DNA of 64,000 bases from Geosiphon pyriformis (GCA_016748015.1 JAAOMT010000741.1:475621-539620), one strand, 5' to 3'. Counted from the first letter of the stretch, positions 36,368 to 50,576 are shown. Notes: generated by a model not told the origin, from the sequence alone. Numbers and translations are program-made.

Positions 36368-37969
36368 ATGAGGGCGGAGGCGTCGATTGGCATATCAAAA
36401 GCTCTAAAATTGCTTTTTATCACATATATTGTATGTTCAGTTTTATACACTGCAAGACACTTTTATTCTGCCTACACTACAAACAACGATGGTTTGATAA
36501 ATACTAGCATACAAACAAAAAATATTTCTGCACGGGATTTGCTGACTTCAGACTGGGGAAAGGATAGGTTGACTTGGGGTAGGTTACTCCTTTTCTAAGC
36601 TAGTTGAAAACTGACGTCGTGATATTGGAAAGTTTCCAAGAAAATTTATTTTATCGGTTATACAAATTCCAAAAGGTACTGGTGACTTAATGACCGAGGA
36701 ATTCTTCTTGTCAAAAGTTTTTTCTGAATCGTTGCAACCGTCGCAAGTGGTTCCCTTTTATTTTCGGGCAGAAGAAACTCCTAAAGATGAAGATATCACA
36801 ATCACCACTCTGATCACCGCAGACCGATTCACGGTATTTAATCGGCTAGTTAATCGCTATCAAGGTAAATAGTGTATCCATTAAAATTTCAAGGTGAAAA
36901 AGTTATCCGAGCTTATAATTTAATTCGTTGATTTTTTAGGACCAATCTCAGTTACGATACACGTCATCGACGAACCTGAGACGCGTGAAGATTTGCTCAA
37001 AGATCTTCATATATTGTATAACTCAAATCCTTTGATGAAGAAATTCGTGGACGTACATTTAATAATGGATAAATTTGAAAGGCAATTCAATATGTGGCGA
37101 AACATAGCCAAATTTTTTGCTCGAACCAATTATATAATGATGTTAGATGTGGACTTTTTCTTGTGTACCAATTTCCGAGAAAAGATTTTGAATAATGAAG
37201 TCATTATGGAAAAATTACGAGCCTTGAATACTGCTTTGGTCGTGCCAGCTTTTGAATATGTGAATCTAGAGGAGGGGAAAGATCCGACAACCTTCCCTTC
37301 AACTAAACAAGTATTGTTGCAAGAAGTTCAATCAGGTCGATTAAATATGTTTCATTCTTCCTGGGTACGAGGACACGGTGCTACGAATTATTCCAAGTAT
37401 TACGAGACCCAGGAACTTTTTAAAGTTACCAAGTATCAATACCATTATGAGCCTTATGTCATTTTCCCCCAAAAAACTCCATGGTAAGGAAAAATTTAGG
37501 ATCAGAATTGAAAAAAAAAACATTTTTTTTTTTAATCTTAAAAAATATATTCACATATAGGTGTGACGAGAGGTTTATCGGATATGGAGCAAATAAGGCA
37601 GCATGCTTATTTGAAATATATATTTCCGGAGTTGATTATTGGGTATTACCAGATGATTATCTGATTCATCAGACTCACAAATATCCAGAAAGTGCTCGAA
37701 AATATGAGGTAACTTTTAGTCTTGGTAATATGAAAATTCGAATCATCAATGGTCTTCTCTGATGAACAACCTTTTAATTACTCATCATATAGCGTAAATA
37801 CAACAAAAAGTTATATGATCAATTTCGGGAGGAGATTTGCTTCCGTTATGCTCGTAATTTTATTACCAATGGTGAATGGGAAACCGAAAAGGCAGCAAAT
37901 CTGAAACAAGAATGTCAGAAAATACGTGGATTTAACCAAGCAATTAGATTTTTTGCCTCTACCGGATAA
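36368..37969 (+). CDS. LARGE-type glycosyltransferase, family GT49
   Basis: Five exons (36368-36578, 36676-36864, 36940-37483, 37561-37708, 37793-37969) give 422 residues. A type II membrane anchor lies at residues 14-33 (LKLLFITYIVCSVLYTARHF), so the enzyme should face the Golgi lumen. The sugar-nucleotide/metal site is MLDVDFFL (DVD at 203-205). C-terminal family blocks are WCDERFIGYGANKAACLFEI, SGVDYWVLPDDYLIHQTHKY and RKYNKKLYDQFREEICFRY, as in the GT49 half of LARGE and B4GAT1 and in fungal relatives. The acceptor glycan is unknown. No second (GT8) domain is present. Confidence 0.9.
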
Positions 37970-40700
37970 CTTGATTGAATACTCGGTAATTGTAAAAAAA
38001 AAAACTCTAATTTCGAATAAGGATCTTATACATTCGAAAGCCTTTCGTCCAGCCATTTATTAACAACCGGAATTGGGCTGGCTTGAAGAAAAATTCCTTA
38101 CCGAATGAAAATTTCTGGATTGTTTCCTCATGATTGTACCATCAAAAGTATTAATAACTATGTACAACGAACAACAGATGACAAAATGAAAATGGATGGT
38201 TTTGAAATTTGAATCCCCAATATTTATAAACAATGGGTAATGATAATTTTTTAATAAAATTGGTATAGAAAAATAATTGTAATTGTAATTTTCAAGTCAC
38301 ACTATTTAGTTAGCTGAAAACTTCTTGGTAGCAAGCCAAATTGAATTTTAAGACACCTGCTCATTAGTTAATTAAATTTATTTATTGTATACTTTAAAAC
38401 ATATTATATATATATTGAGTTTTTTTTTTGTTTTTTTTTTAAATGACGGTGTGATCTAAATACATATTAGACGCAGATTATGCTTTTTTTAAACGTGACC
38501 AGCCACCTGATTTTATTTATTATGCAAATTAAAAATTATCAAAAAATATAAAACCAAAACATATGTGGAATGTTTAAAATAAAAAGTTATTATTTTATGA
38601 TTAAACAACAATTTTTTAGAATTAAAATTTCTATTATTGTTGTTAAATCTATTATAATTAATATAAATAATTTCATTGAAAAATACTTTATTTAACTTTT
38701 TTTATAATTATATAAATTAATTAACAGATTTTAGTTATTTTTTTTTTGAATTTAACAGAATTTACATAGTAAAAATTAATATAAGATTTGATATTTTTAA
38801 TATTATAAATTAATTCTTTAAAAATTTATTATTAAAAATAAAATTTTAATTATTTGACTAATAAATTTTCAAATATTGTATTAAAACTTTTATAAAACTT
38901 TTAGGCTTTTTAAAAAAAATTGTTTATTGGAATTTTTAAATTAAAAATTTATTTAAAATTAGCTTTATATAATTTTTAAATTAGTTGTAATTTATAATTT
39001 AAAATTACATTAAAAAAATAATTTTTTATATATAAACAACTTAAATAAAAATTATTTAATAATATTTTTTTTGCTATAATAAAATGTAATTCAATTACAA
39101 TATTAGTTTTACAAATATATAATATAATTAATATTATAATATAAAATAAAAATAATTTAATATAAATTTTTTTTTTTAAATTAAGTTTTAATTTTACAAT
39201 TTTTTAAACTTAAATTAATACTTTTTATAACATATTTTGCTTTTTTATAGCAAATTGTTATAATTAATTTATATAATCAAGCAAATTTTGTAAAAATTTT
39301 GTTAAAAAAATTAAACAGAAAATAATTATAAAACATATAAATAAACATATATTTTATACACAAAAAATTATTTTACAAAAAAAATAATATTTATAATCTT
39401 ATTATTTATTTTAAAATATTTATAATATTTATTAAAAAAAATCTTAAAAAAATATTATTATTAATTAAAAACAATAAAATCTAATTTAAAGGTTAATAAT
39501 TTAAAAATAATAATATGTTTATAGATTTAAAAACTTATTAAATAATATAAAAATAATATATTTTTTAATATATATATTTATAAAATTTACAATTTTTTTT
39601 GGTATTTATTTTTGTAGCTTGGTTTATATTAATTTTATGTTTTTAATTTTGTTTATAAAATTTATTGTTAAATAAAATTATTTTAATCTTTTTGTATTTT
39701 AAATAATACTTATTATAAAAAATTAAATTTAATATTTTTATAAATAAAATAATAAAATACATATATATTGTTTATTTTAATTAATTTGTTTTATGATAAT
39801 AATTTATTAAAGTATTTTTAAAATACATATTACATAATATAAATAGAAATGATTATATTTAAACATAATAAATAATTATATATTTATTATATATTTAATA
39901 TTAAAAATATAAATATTAATTTGTTTTAAAACAGATAAAATTAATTAATAATTTATGTTGTTTTTTAAACTTTAAAATATATTTTTAAATTATTATATAA
40001 TTTTGTATAAACTAATACAATTTTTTTTAAAAGTTTTTAATAAAACAAAACATAACTATTAACAGTTTTTTAAACATATTTTAATTTATTAATTTTTTTA
40101 AAAACTGAAAATATTTAATATGTAAAAATTAACAATTTTTTATTATAATAAATTAATATCTTAGATTATAATAAATTATAAATAATATTTAAATAATAAT
40201 AGTTTTGAGTTTCAAAGATTATTTTTTTTTCAAAATTTTGTTTTTATTATTATTATTATTATTATAATTATTAATTTTTTATTAAAATTTTAAAAAAAAA
40301 TTAAAAATTGTTTATATAATATGTTTTTGCTAAAAAAAATAAAATTTGGTTTATTATATTATATATAAATATCTTATTATTATTATATTTACTTAAAATT
40401 GTTTAAAAATCTTGTATTTATTTATTTTGTATATAACTGATCTTTGTGGTATTACTTATAACAGTTTTAACAATATTTTTAATTTTATATTTTATTTATT
40501 ATAATATGATAAAAGAACAGTTTTGTTATAAAATAAAATTTTTTTTATAAAAAATAACCAATTTGTAACTTAATTGTTTTAATATGTAAAATGCTAATAA
40601 TAATGACAGTCACACTGACAGCCAATTATATTCAACCCTCAGTTTTTCTCAAGTTTTTCGGATCGGTCATAAGCTTCGACTGTTTCCGTTGAGGTCAAAA
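37970..40700. other. Extremely A+T-rich gene-free block
   Basis: From about 38,350 to 40,560 the sequence is nearly all A and T, with no coding potential. The stretch about 39,650-40,110 recurs inverted at about 61,080-61,610 (listed separately). Short TTA runs occur at about 40,245-40,264. The last about 100 bases are normal and precede RRP40. Confidence 0.6.
39650..40110 (+). repeat. Left arm of a long-distance inverted A+T-rich repeat
   Basis: Matches the reverse complement of about 61,080-61,610 over most of its length, for example TATAAACTAATACAA, AAAAGTTTTTAATAAAACAA, AATACATATATATTG and AAAACTGAAAATATTTAAT in the same order. Differences are scattered with short indels. It may be a dispersed repeat family rather than the end of one element. 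Confidence 0.65.
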
Positions 40701-41646
40701 ATGCAGAACCGGCAAGAAAATTTACCCAGAGTAGTTCTACCAGGTGACGCTCTGGCTGTCTTCCAAGACAAATTGAAGTTAGGTCCTGGACTCATTCAAG
40801 ATGAGGATCAGATCATCGCGATAAAATGTGGCATGCTGAAACATCAACCCACCGGGAATAAGTATTGGGTAGAGAGCAACCAGCGAAGGGTATGTTTCTA
40901 AAAGGCTTGAAAGCTCAAAGCAAGAAATCTTTCTACCCCTAGCTAACCCTACTTTCTGTTCAGTATGTACCTGCCACAGGTGACCCAGTTATAGGGGTGA
41001 TCACTTATAAAGGTGCAGAAATTTTCCGTGTCGATCTAGGCTCGGCGCATTCGGCCATCTTACCTCCCCTGGCTTTTGAGAATGCTACAAAAAGATACCG
41101 ACCAAATCTTAACGTAAGATTTTGTTAAAGGTCTTTCAAATCATACTTGTATAATTTACACGTTTGTTTCGCAACGTAGGTCGGTACACTGGTATACGCT
41201 CGTGTAGCTTTAGCTAATAAAGATATGGAACCGGAACTGGAATGCGTGAATCCGTCTACAGGACGAGCCGATGGGTTTGGAGAATTGAAACATGGCTTCA
41301 TGTTCAAATGCTCTTTAGGATTATCGCGGCGGTTAGATACCGGGAGTCGTGAATCTCATTTCTTGAAGAGATTTGTTTGCATCAATTCAACGCTCTTCAG
41401 CTCTATTCCAATTTATCCCTATTTAATAGATTACTTGATACCGAATCTACAATTTTGAAACATTTGGGTCAACATTTCCAATTTGAGGCTGCTATTGGAC
41501 TCAATGGTCGCGTCTGGATCAATGCGGAGACCACCCTAAATACCATTATGGCCGTTAACGCAATTCTAGAATATGAAAAATATCCTGAGGCCGATGCTAC
41601 AAAGATCGTTACTAAACATCTGGCTAAGATGAGGAATGAAGTTTAA
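40701..41646 (+). CDS. RRP40: Exosome complex cap protein RRP40 (EXOSC3)
   Basis: RRP40 is one of three S1/KH cap subunits of the RNA exosome, which processes and degrades RNA in nucleus and cytoplasm. Four exons (40701-40889, 40964-41113, 41180-41331, 41430-41646) give 235 residues, the family length. Blocks: N-terminal VVLPGDAL, the S1 domain YVPATGDPVIGVITYKGAEI and YRPNLNVGTLVYARV, PELECVNPSTGRADGFG, and the KH domain FEAAIGLNGRVWINAE with the GxNG turn. The start ATG follows an in-frame leader without other ATGs nearby. Confidence 0.93.
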
Positions 41647-42153
41647 AGATATATATAATATATCTTTCATTTACAGCGATTAAACATCAACTTTTTCGAC
41701 ATTTGAATGAGACCAAGGTTTGGAGCTAAGTAATTAATTGCGAGTTGAGTATTTAGATTCAATAATTGTTAATCAATAACTTTATCCCCCTTTATCTTTG
41801 AAGACACTAGCACTGTTAGCTTTTTTCTTTTAACCCGAGATTTTTTTACTTTTAATAGCAAGATGAGGACGATGATTATATGAGATACAAATATTCAAAC
41901 ACAAACATTCGAAAATCGAATTAAAATCACCTAGTGTACCGCTTACAGACAACTGCTAACCTATTTACCGAGTTGACTGCTAATTGAGTTATTCACATGG
42001 TTAACGTAATTATCCTAAATATTATTTCCTAAAGTAAAATTCAGCATGACTGATCCTCAATAAGTAAACTAAATTAACATCTGAGTAAATTAGCATTATT
42101 CAATATCATCTTGGAAAGACCTATTTCGAAAGAAAAAAATATAGCGCGCAGAT
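41647..42153. other. Convergent 3' spacer between RRP40 and NAB2-like genes
   Basis: 507 bases; no gene, repeat or structure seen apart from an alternating AT run just after the RRP40 stop. Confidence 0.45.
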
Positions 42154-44601
42154 CTATTCTCCGTCTATTAAATAATCTGTTAAATCACCCATATTATCTA
42201 GATCATTAATATTCAAATCATCATTATCATCCCAATGAAACTCATCAACAATTTTATTTGTGGAAACATCGTTGGAGTTTTCGTCGGCGGTTTGCTCGTT
42301 ATGATCTTCCAAATCAATCACAACATCCTTTTTAGAACCCGAATCTTCAGGTTCTGCTTCAGCAACTCCATTCTCTCCGATCACATCCTCCTCCACTTCA
42401 TCGTCATCAACTGTAAATGAATGCTCAGAGATGACGCTCCCAAATTCACTTTTGGATTTGCCATTCGGATGGAGAAACTTACAGTCAGGTCTCCTACATA
42501 AAACCCCAAATTTGCACTGAAAATACAGTTTTATTAGTTAGTTCATTACGAAATTCAATACCAGGAAGGATAAACAATAATGGTATATACATACTGTTAT
42601 TCCTGTTGAGATTTCCATATCCCAAGGATGAAGGAAATAGCAATCTGCGCGAGTGCATGTAGCACCTTTTCTGCATGGGGTTGGCACTTTCATTGATTCA
42701 TCACTAGAAAAGGATTATAATTAAATGATCGAGAAATTGAAGAAAAATTTCTCCCCAAATAAAATTCTTGGTAACATACTTATAATCAAGATGGAGGTAA
42801 GGACAATTTTGGTTAGCACAATTAGGATAATATCTGCACGGTTCTTGTGTTAGCATCACTATTGCGGAGACAAAAAGCATTGTTATATAATCAGTAGGTA
42901 TCCCTTGGTTTTGTGGAACAAAAAGAGAATATGTAAAACGAATCTTACCCATTGCGGGACTTGAATGTGCAAATTTACATTTTGGCTGTAGTGAGAAGGA
43001 TTGAAACCATAGATTATCAAATGTTTTTAATCATTATTTAAAAGGTGATAGGATGACCTACGTTTGTACATTCGGTATCATATTTGCATCCTACTTCTAA
43101 CAACACAGAAGGTGCTGCACCGGTACCGATAGAAGCAGGGCTCGCATGTGCAAATACACAAGTTGGTTTTGCACAAGCTTCCCCGAATTTACAAAGAGCA
43201 GTGGGATTAGCCTGAATGCTTGTTGTTGATGATGAAGTAGTCGTTGTAGGGGCTGCAGGAGGTACTGCGATTAGAGTTGTTTGCGATGTGTTTGCGCTGG
43301 ATGTGGTGATGACATTTTTGGGGTTATTGGTTGATTCACCATTAGTTGTTCCCTTTTCACCGTTTTGTTTTAGGACAGTCGCAGTTTGGGTACTAGAATA
43401 ACTTGGTTGGTTTGTGCTAAAAGATGACCCCATAGATTGTCTGGGAAGATGGTTTCGTCTCAATGTACTTGGTCGCTGGAAATTATTCTTAATAAGACTA
43501 GGCCCCGGCATAAATGGACGTCTTATGGGGAAGGGATCGAAAGCGTCAGTAGCAGGATGAATATATAAGCAGGTTCTATCTGAATTCGGACAGTTCGGAA
43601 AAGCTCTGAAATGATATTTAAAATTACAAAAAAATGATTTGTCAACAATGTAAAATAACAAAGTTTCTATAAAGTAGAAAATATGAATTTTACCCGCATA
43701 TCTCAGTAGGATGATGGAATTTACATGCTGCTCCTAAATCACAGTTAGGCCAATGTCGACATCTAGAAAGTTTAGGTCCAAGAACTATGCTATCCGTTAT
43801 ATTATGAGATCCCATCATATCAACATCTGTAATTGGGGGAGCGGGATTGTGGAAAAATGCAGGATTGATATATGCTGTGGTCATTCCCCCTTTTTTTCCT
43901 AATCGATCCAAAACACTTCGAGGTTGAGCGAAAGGTCGTGGTGGCTCAAAGTTGAATTGAGGTGGAAAAGAAAATTGTGGCTCAGGTAGCCGTCTCTCGT
44001 TAACTATGTTTTAGAATATAAATGTTAGAATCTTTGGCGTTTGATATTTATGTATTTTTAATTTCGAGCTGTTCAGACATACAATATCTAGGACGCTCAG
44101 GTCTGGGGGGCGTCTCATACATAAGCTCTGGTGACGGACGATCTGGGGTTAACTGCACTACATTAACTCTATCGGGGGTTAGCTGATTAATTTGTCTTTC
44201 AGGAGTGAAATTTGCATTATTCGAACTGTTTCGAGCTGGACTTGAGCGATTATTCATCCGATCCGGAGATTGCCGCTGCAAATTCCTCTGATTATGTTCA
44301 CTTGGAATATTATAGCTATTATTCTCATAAGAACGGAACTGCTCAGGTGCAGAATCAGTTTCAATTTTTCTGGCCTTATGTTGAAAACGATCATCATCTA
44401 TTCTAAAATCACTAGTTGGACTGTATGGTCGTTTAGCAAGTTGTGCCTTTGTCATATATTCGTCTACGTAACATCATGAATAAAAATTTATCAAAATTAG
44501 CTGAAGTGTTTTCAGTAAATAAATCCTGAAAATAACTTACCAGCCCTATCCCCATTCCCTTCACTTCGCGCACTTCTACTTGCGTCTTTTACAGCAGTCA
44601 T
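42154..44601 (-). CDS. NAB2/ZC3H14-type poly(A)-binding protein with seven CCCH fingers
   Basis: Eight exons (44601-44541, 44463-44083, 44003-43694, 43605-43062, 42985-42949, 42858-42780, 42703-42595, 42516-42154) give 627 residues in consistent phase. Seven C-x5-C-x4-6-C-x3-H fingers follow in order: CRHWPNCDLGAACKFHH, CGAFPNCPNSDRTCLYIH, CKFGEACAKPTCVFAH, CKYDTECTNPKCKFAH, CRYYPNCANQNCPYLH, CRKGATCTRADCYFLH, CKFGVLCRRPDCKFLH. That spacing and number match yeast Nab2, which binds poly(A) tails and guides mRNA export; ZC3H14 has five. The N-terminal part is Pro/Ser/Asn-rich with repeated LTPDR motifs, and the C-terminus is acidic. The PWI-like N-terminal domain of Nab2 is not seen, so the real start may lie in unrecognised exons upstream (44,600-44,950). 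Confidence 0.82.
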
Positions 44602-46535
44602 AAAAAGGCGAGAGGTGGTAGTGATAGCGTTTGACCTCCTGTACAGAATGAAATTTTTTAAGAGGAGTGGAGTTAAAACTTTGAACAAAAACTGAATTAT
44701 TCAAAAGTTGATCACTCATACGTGAGATAAAGGCGGGGTAGAACCTTTGTGAAGAGCGCCCTCCAACACTAGCAACCACCGATCTGACGCGTCGTTGTTC
44801 AAGAGGTTCGTTGTGATACATTTGAATTGTGAAAAAAGAGTAAGGCAATAGAAAAAAAAGAGAAAAGTGACCGCGTTCGATTCAAACCACAATGGTTTTA
44901 TTTTTTGTTGGGATGTTCGATGGCATACTGCGAAGCTACGAGTAGCAACCAATTAAAAGAAAATCCTTGCGCCACTATGTGGTTGCAAAAAAAGGATAAC
45001 AGATGCTGACGATTTTATGATCAAATGACCTTTCGTCATTCTAAACGCAACTGCGCCATAGAGTTGCCACAAGTGTGCCTCATCAATCGATGCGTGTTAA
45101 TCTTTTTTTTTTTTAAGTAAAATATAATTTTTGATATCTGGGCGACACACGATACCCTTCATGGCGGGAGCTTAACACTCAGTGTTTTGTGACCTCCGCG
45201 ACTTTTGTCTAGGGCAAGAATGCAAGGATACTCTTTTGACCCGTTTGTCCTGTTGGACAGACACCACCATTATACTCCTTCATTTCCTACCAAAAATCAT
45301 TATGTCAAGCCAGTTTTTTTCTTCCCGCTGTCAGTCTTGTCAATTTTAACAACATAAACATATTTTTCTGTAGACCAAAATTGAAACTATTCGAATTTGT
45401 TATTTCGCAGAAATGAATTTTGAAACCCATATCACAAAATACTTGCAGTTGAATAGTTATGCTAAATGTAGTATGCTTGAAGTTGACGAATAATATTGTC
45501 TACACAAGTGAAAGCTTGAATGATATCTCTAATGCATTTAAGGAATGATTAATCAATATTTCAGAGGACAGTAATTCACTTTTAGGGGCGAAAAAAAAAG
45601 CTATTAAACTCTTTTATTGCCTAAAAACAGGCATAACACGTTAAACAGAGATAAAAAATTTCTAGAAAATCAGGATTTCAAGCTTTCTCAAGTTAGTCAC
45701 ATAAGTGTAGTCTTTATAGGTTTCAAGAAATATTTTTCTGATCCAAATCCAATGATATAGAATCAGCACAAGGCAAAAGTTGAATTAATAGTAATTATTG
45801 ACAAAATAATTATCATGAATATTATTTATTTCATTCACAATGAACCAATTTGATATATTTATTGATTCATTATAATCTTAAGAAAAAAGAAGAATAAATA
45901 CTATTAGATTTATGATAAAACAATAAAAATTAAAAAATAAGAAAAAAACAAAAGAGAAATAATAAAAGAAAAGTATTTTTAATCAATGTTTTATAATTTT
46001 ATTTTACAAAAAGCTGATTTTTTATATAAATAATGCTTTTTAAAATATATAGCATAATTAATTAACAAATTTTATTTTAAATTAATTTTTTATTTTATTA
46101 TCAACTTAGTTTTATAAATATTAAATAAAGTAAATTATGTATATTAATTGTTTTTAAATTTATTTTTACTGAAATAACATAATGATATTTATAATAATAT
46201 AATAAGTTATTTTAATTATTATTATAAAAAAATAAAACCAAAAGTATTACAACAAATAATAGTAAAAAATAATAATATATTTATATAATATAATAATATT
46301 CATAATTAATTTGTTATTTTAAAGATAAATATTATTAATAACTTTTTATAAATTAAAAAATATATTAAAATTATAACTTTTTGTAATATATAATATGTAA
46401 ATTTTGCTTTTAAAATATCAATTAATTTTTTTTAATTTATATTAAATTATAATATTATTATTAATTATATTATATTAAATAATAATTAAACTTAATATGT
46501 TAAATAATATATATATATATATATTATATTAAAAT
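44602..46535. other. Upstream spacer, then A+T-rich block
   Basis: Bases 44,602-45,450 are normal in composition and may hold upstream exons or the promoter of the NAB2-like gene. From about 45,780 the sequence is nearly all A+T. No gene is assigned. Confidence 0.45.
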
Positions 46536-46563
46536 ATATTATTATTATTATTATTATTATTAA
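46536..46563. repeat. (TTA)n run at the LINE 3' end
   Basis: Read on the minus strand this is a TAA-type tail directly after the last unique LINE sequence. Such simple-repeat tails are typical 3' ends of I-like LINEs. A chance microsatellite is the alternative. Confidence 0.6.
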
Positions 46564-49500
46564 TTTAATAAGTACAGCTTAACCATTACTTAAAATCATA
46601 CAATCATATAAGATCTTATATTAAGTTTAATTTATGCTTTTTTTATATATAACCAGCTACTTAGACCAATCAAAATAGCATTATACACCTAAACTATCAA
46701 TTACAGAAAAGTTTTGCAAAAAACCAAAATGTATACTAATTAAACTAAGATACAAGCTGAAACAAACATAAATATTTAATTTGATGCCAAAATCACAAAT
46801 TATCTTAGAAGACTATAATAAAGCCAAACCAGAAATAACTAAAACCACTAAATTATTATGTGACAAGAGGCCATACTTTTTATAATCCACACTTAATTTG
46901 GTGGTTGATAACTATATGACAGATTTATAATCTTTAACAAAACTTCAGACCAAATTAATGTCCAACAAATTTCTATTAAACCCAGCATCCAACAAACTTA
47001 CTGTATTAGCCATTCACTCTTTCATTACAAAATTTTTAATTAATATCATATATAAATGACCAAAAGATTTTACTTTTTATAAGAATTAAATCACCATATA
47101 ATTAATAATATAGGCACTTAACAAATTAGTCTAAGCTTTAAAAATGGTCAAAATTAAATTTTTTCTGGTACAAATGTCTTAGATATACAAAAATATATGG
47201 TCAAAATCTTCAATTAAACTGTACTAGATATATAATAGACTAAGATAGCTTGACTTATACAATTTTTTTTTTTGACTATATGTAGTTAATAATATAAGGC
47301 CTTCATAAAATAAAACTAAAACACTACAAAAACAGAGCTGGTAGAATTAGAACAAATTCTATTATTAAGGTGGTAAATATTAAGAGTTTGATACATATCA
47401 AATAGTTTGCAAAAATTTATATTTACAGTACTATTTGTGCACTTAAATTTTTAACTAACAAAGTTAACAGCTTCAAAAAAATATTTTATAAAGTGATAGT
47501 CATTTCCAGAAACAGACCTATCTTTAATGACAAGAAAGCAATATAACATTTTAGCAGACAACATAAACTCAAACATGATAATAGCATCAGCAAAAAAGTC
47601 AATACACTTATTGCTAATAACTCCAGAATGATTTTTTACTTTGTTCTAACCAACTAATAAATTTTTAGATACAATAGTCAAATGAATATATTTTTTTTTA
47701 ACTTAGTACTTATCATAAAAATTAAAACTGACAAACTTATCTATTGAAACACATACATTTAACAATGCCTGACTATCCATAAACAACACTACTAAATTAA
47801 ATACAGAAATACAATTCAAAACAAGAGCAATAGTCTGCAATTCCATTAAAATTAAAAAAAACAAGTCATAAATCTAAACACCAATACTTAAATTAATATC
47901 TAAAAAGTAAACAGCAGTATTATCATAAATATTTACAAACTCCAAACTTTTGACTGATCAATCTGTATAGACAATTATAATATTAGATTCATTTTTTATA
48001 AGATGCTTATTAATAAAGCCAAAATCACAAAACAGTTACTAAAAATAAAACATCAAGCCAAAACATTATCATTAACCAAATCACTATTTTTAATAAACAA
48101 AATTAATGAATTAAACCAACCAAAAACAAAACCCTTAGAATTTAATCTTTTTTATCTGCAAAATGTACTCCATATAAAACACATGTTATAACAGTTTAGA
48201 AGTTGATCTGCAAAGACAATACTAAATTTTCTCAGTGAGCTTACTATGTTTATATAATATTTCACACCTAAAACATTTATAACAATAATATTGCAACCAG
48301 TCCAAAAAACATTAAATACATTATTAATCAAAAACAACTACATAATATTAACATGTTGGTATTACCAGCCAAAAAACAGTTTATAAAATTGATTAACAAT
48401 ACAATCAGAAAACTAAAAAGTTGTTAAAACATTTAATTAATAGTCTATAGATCTATAGCTTTGTGTTTAAACAACCTGCTGAAAATACTATCTGAATTGA
48501 CAAAGATAACTAAACTAGTTAACAAATTTTCAGCCTATATTTGTCCAAATAACTTGAAATTATACAATTTAAGATAAGAAATAGCTTCATTGAGAAAGTT
48601 CTTAAATAAATTAGCCTTAAGTTTTAGCCCCCTTCTTAATATTTTGTTCTATTTTTTACATACACTTAGTAAAATATAACTAAATTGTATCCTATAACTA
48701 ATAATAAGCTGAAAAACTACAAAGACCAAATATAAAAATTGCTTGTTTAAAACAGCTTTCATTAAAACTATGTTCATAAAAAACTTAATATCTAAGTAAG
48801 TTTTAGTAAAATTTGGTTTAGAAAGATTATTTATAAACAAAAAATATTCAAATATCAATAAAATTTACTTTTTTTCACTAATAAAATGCTTGACTTACTA
48901 ATCAATAATTGAGAAACTTTTATTCTTTAATTAATAGGTATAGGAACCATTTTTTTTATGTTAATTAAAATGTTATTAATTTGAAAAAATTCATTAGCTA
49001 TGTCCAAAATATGTTAAGTAACAGATATGCTATTTCTAATTTAAATAGTTATCTTTAGGATTCTGCTTGTCAATTTTTATAAAAAACTTTGAATCCAATT
49101 TGTAACTATATAAATCCTCATGTTTTTTGATCTTACAGAACAAAGAGTCATAAAAAATCTTTTACAGCAGTAATAAAAAAAATTTTTTTTAATCCAAACT
49201 ATTATGAATAATATATCTATTTATAAGTCTAAAATTAGTCATTATTTAATTGACCTAATTGTTGTGTATACTTTTAAAAAACTTATTCAAATAGAAACAT
49301 ATTTTGATCTTAGTCAAACTGTTTTGCAAATAAAATCAACTAACAAAGTTGTATGTTTAAAGAATCAACTATAGCTCTTTGTTTTTTTTCAGTATATTTT
49401 TAATTAATAAACTAATAGCAAAAATCAAAGTCTGAGTAAATGTGCTTTTTAGAACTGAAAAGTTATTTCTACACAAAATATCAAATCTATTGTAAAATAA

Positions 49501-49918
49501 AAAAATTTTATCTGAAAAAATTTTAAACAAAATTTTTCAAGCTGTTTTAATTAAAATTATTGGTCTGGTATTAGTAAAAGTTTTTTTTCAGTTATATGAC
49601 TTTGGTATTATAAAAATTCAGATTTGTTTCTACTGTATAGGAATTGCATCTAATACTAAACACACATTAAAAATATCTAACAGACCAATTGGCATTTACT
49701 TATTACTATGTTTCCAAAGCTTATTAAGGATATCAGAGAGATCAGTGGCTTTTTTATTAGACAGATTTTTGACAACTTAGAGAAACTCATCAAACTTAAT
49801 ATCACTCATTACCTCTGTGAAAGCATTATTATTAACATAATTTAAGAGAGCATATTGATTAAACCAAACACCAAGTATTATACACTCTTTTGTTTATTTT
49901 TTCATAATCTTGTTGGTT
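46564..49918 (-). pseudogene. 3' half of a decayed LINE (reverse transcriptase and C-terminal part)
   Basis: On the minus strand, broken frames read as a non-LTR reverse transcriptase: a RT-like start NTRPI(I)LIKTA followed by NFSVLKSTFTQ and KNKEL-LIL near 49,300-49,600, and a C-terminal piece SKPNFTKTYLDIKFF with QFLYLVFVVFQLIISYR at 48,650-48,860. The style is that of the LINEs common in Rhizophagus. Stops occur every few dozen codons and G/C is depleted, as expected from many C-to-T changes. The Ty3 element at 49,923 separates it from its 5' half. Confidence 0.7.
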
Positions 49919-49922
49919 ATAG
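49919..49922. repeat. Target-site duplication ATAG, left copy
   Basis: ATAG directly precedes the left LTR (TGTTA) and recurs directly after the right LTR at 57568-57571, as a 4-base duplication made by integration. Confidence 0.75.
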
Positions 49923-50576
49923 TGTTACGGGTTGGAGTAACAAACTAACGGATAGTAAGAGAGAACAGGATTGTAGGGTGATGAAAATAATCAAAGGGGA
50001 TTCAACTTTAAAGAGTGAATTGAATGAGTATGGATTCAATGTGCGAGATCAGTCTTATAAAATATCTCAGTCGCTATTCTTTTCAAAGATAACTAAGGAA
50101 TCTGAAGGTAAAGAGATAGTCCGTACTATCAACAATTAATCACCACTGATATAATTCTATGTCTCATGTCGGCACTCTTAGAATTCAATATCAGGTATCA
50201 ACTTGTGTTTTTCAGTCATGTTTATTCAAATAATCTTCAAATGCTACAATTATATACATCAGAAAAAGACCAACAAGTAATTTTTTATCCTAAGATGTTC
50301 GGATACTTGAAGGTAGGGAAAGGAAAATTAGCAATAAGAGAGTGATTGAGATGAAAGTTGTTATTTTTATTTATTTGATTCTTGTCTAAGAGATGATTTT
50401 CTACAGCTAAGAGACTCATCACTTATATAGCTATTGAAAGTAGTTAACGACCAGGTCAATGGTCAGGTCATTAATCAGGTCAATGATTACTATCTAAAAA
50501 TAGAGTGGCTAATTATATGACATCAGTGACTAATACATGTGATAACTAATAAAAATTATGGGTTTCAACTGTAACA
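49923..50576 (-). repeat. 3' LTR (left copy)
   Basis: 654 bases, TGTTA...TAACA, the same length as the copy at 56914-57567. Differences between the two are almost all transitions (C/T, G/A), for example TACGGG against TATGGG at the start, which suggests decay by deamination after insertion. Confidence 0.93.

Noticed and set aside
38270-40560. A+T-rich block considered as a mitochondrial DNA insert or centromere
   Set aside because: No mitochondrial gene, tRNA or tandem satellite can be read; composition alone is not enough.
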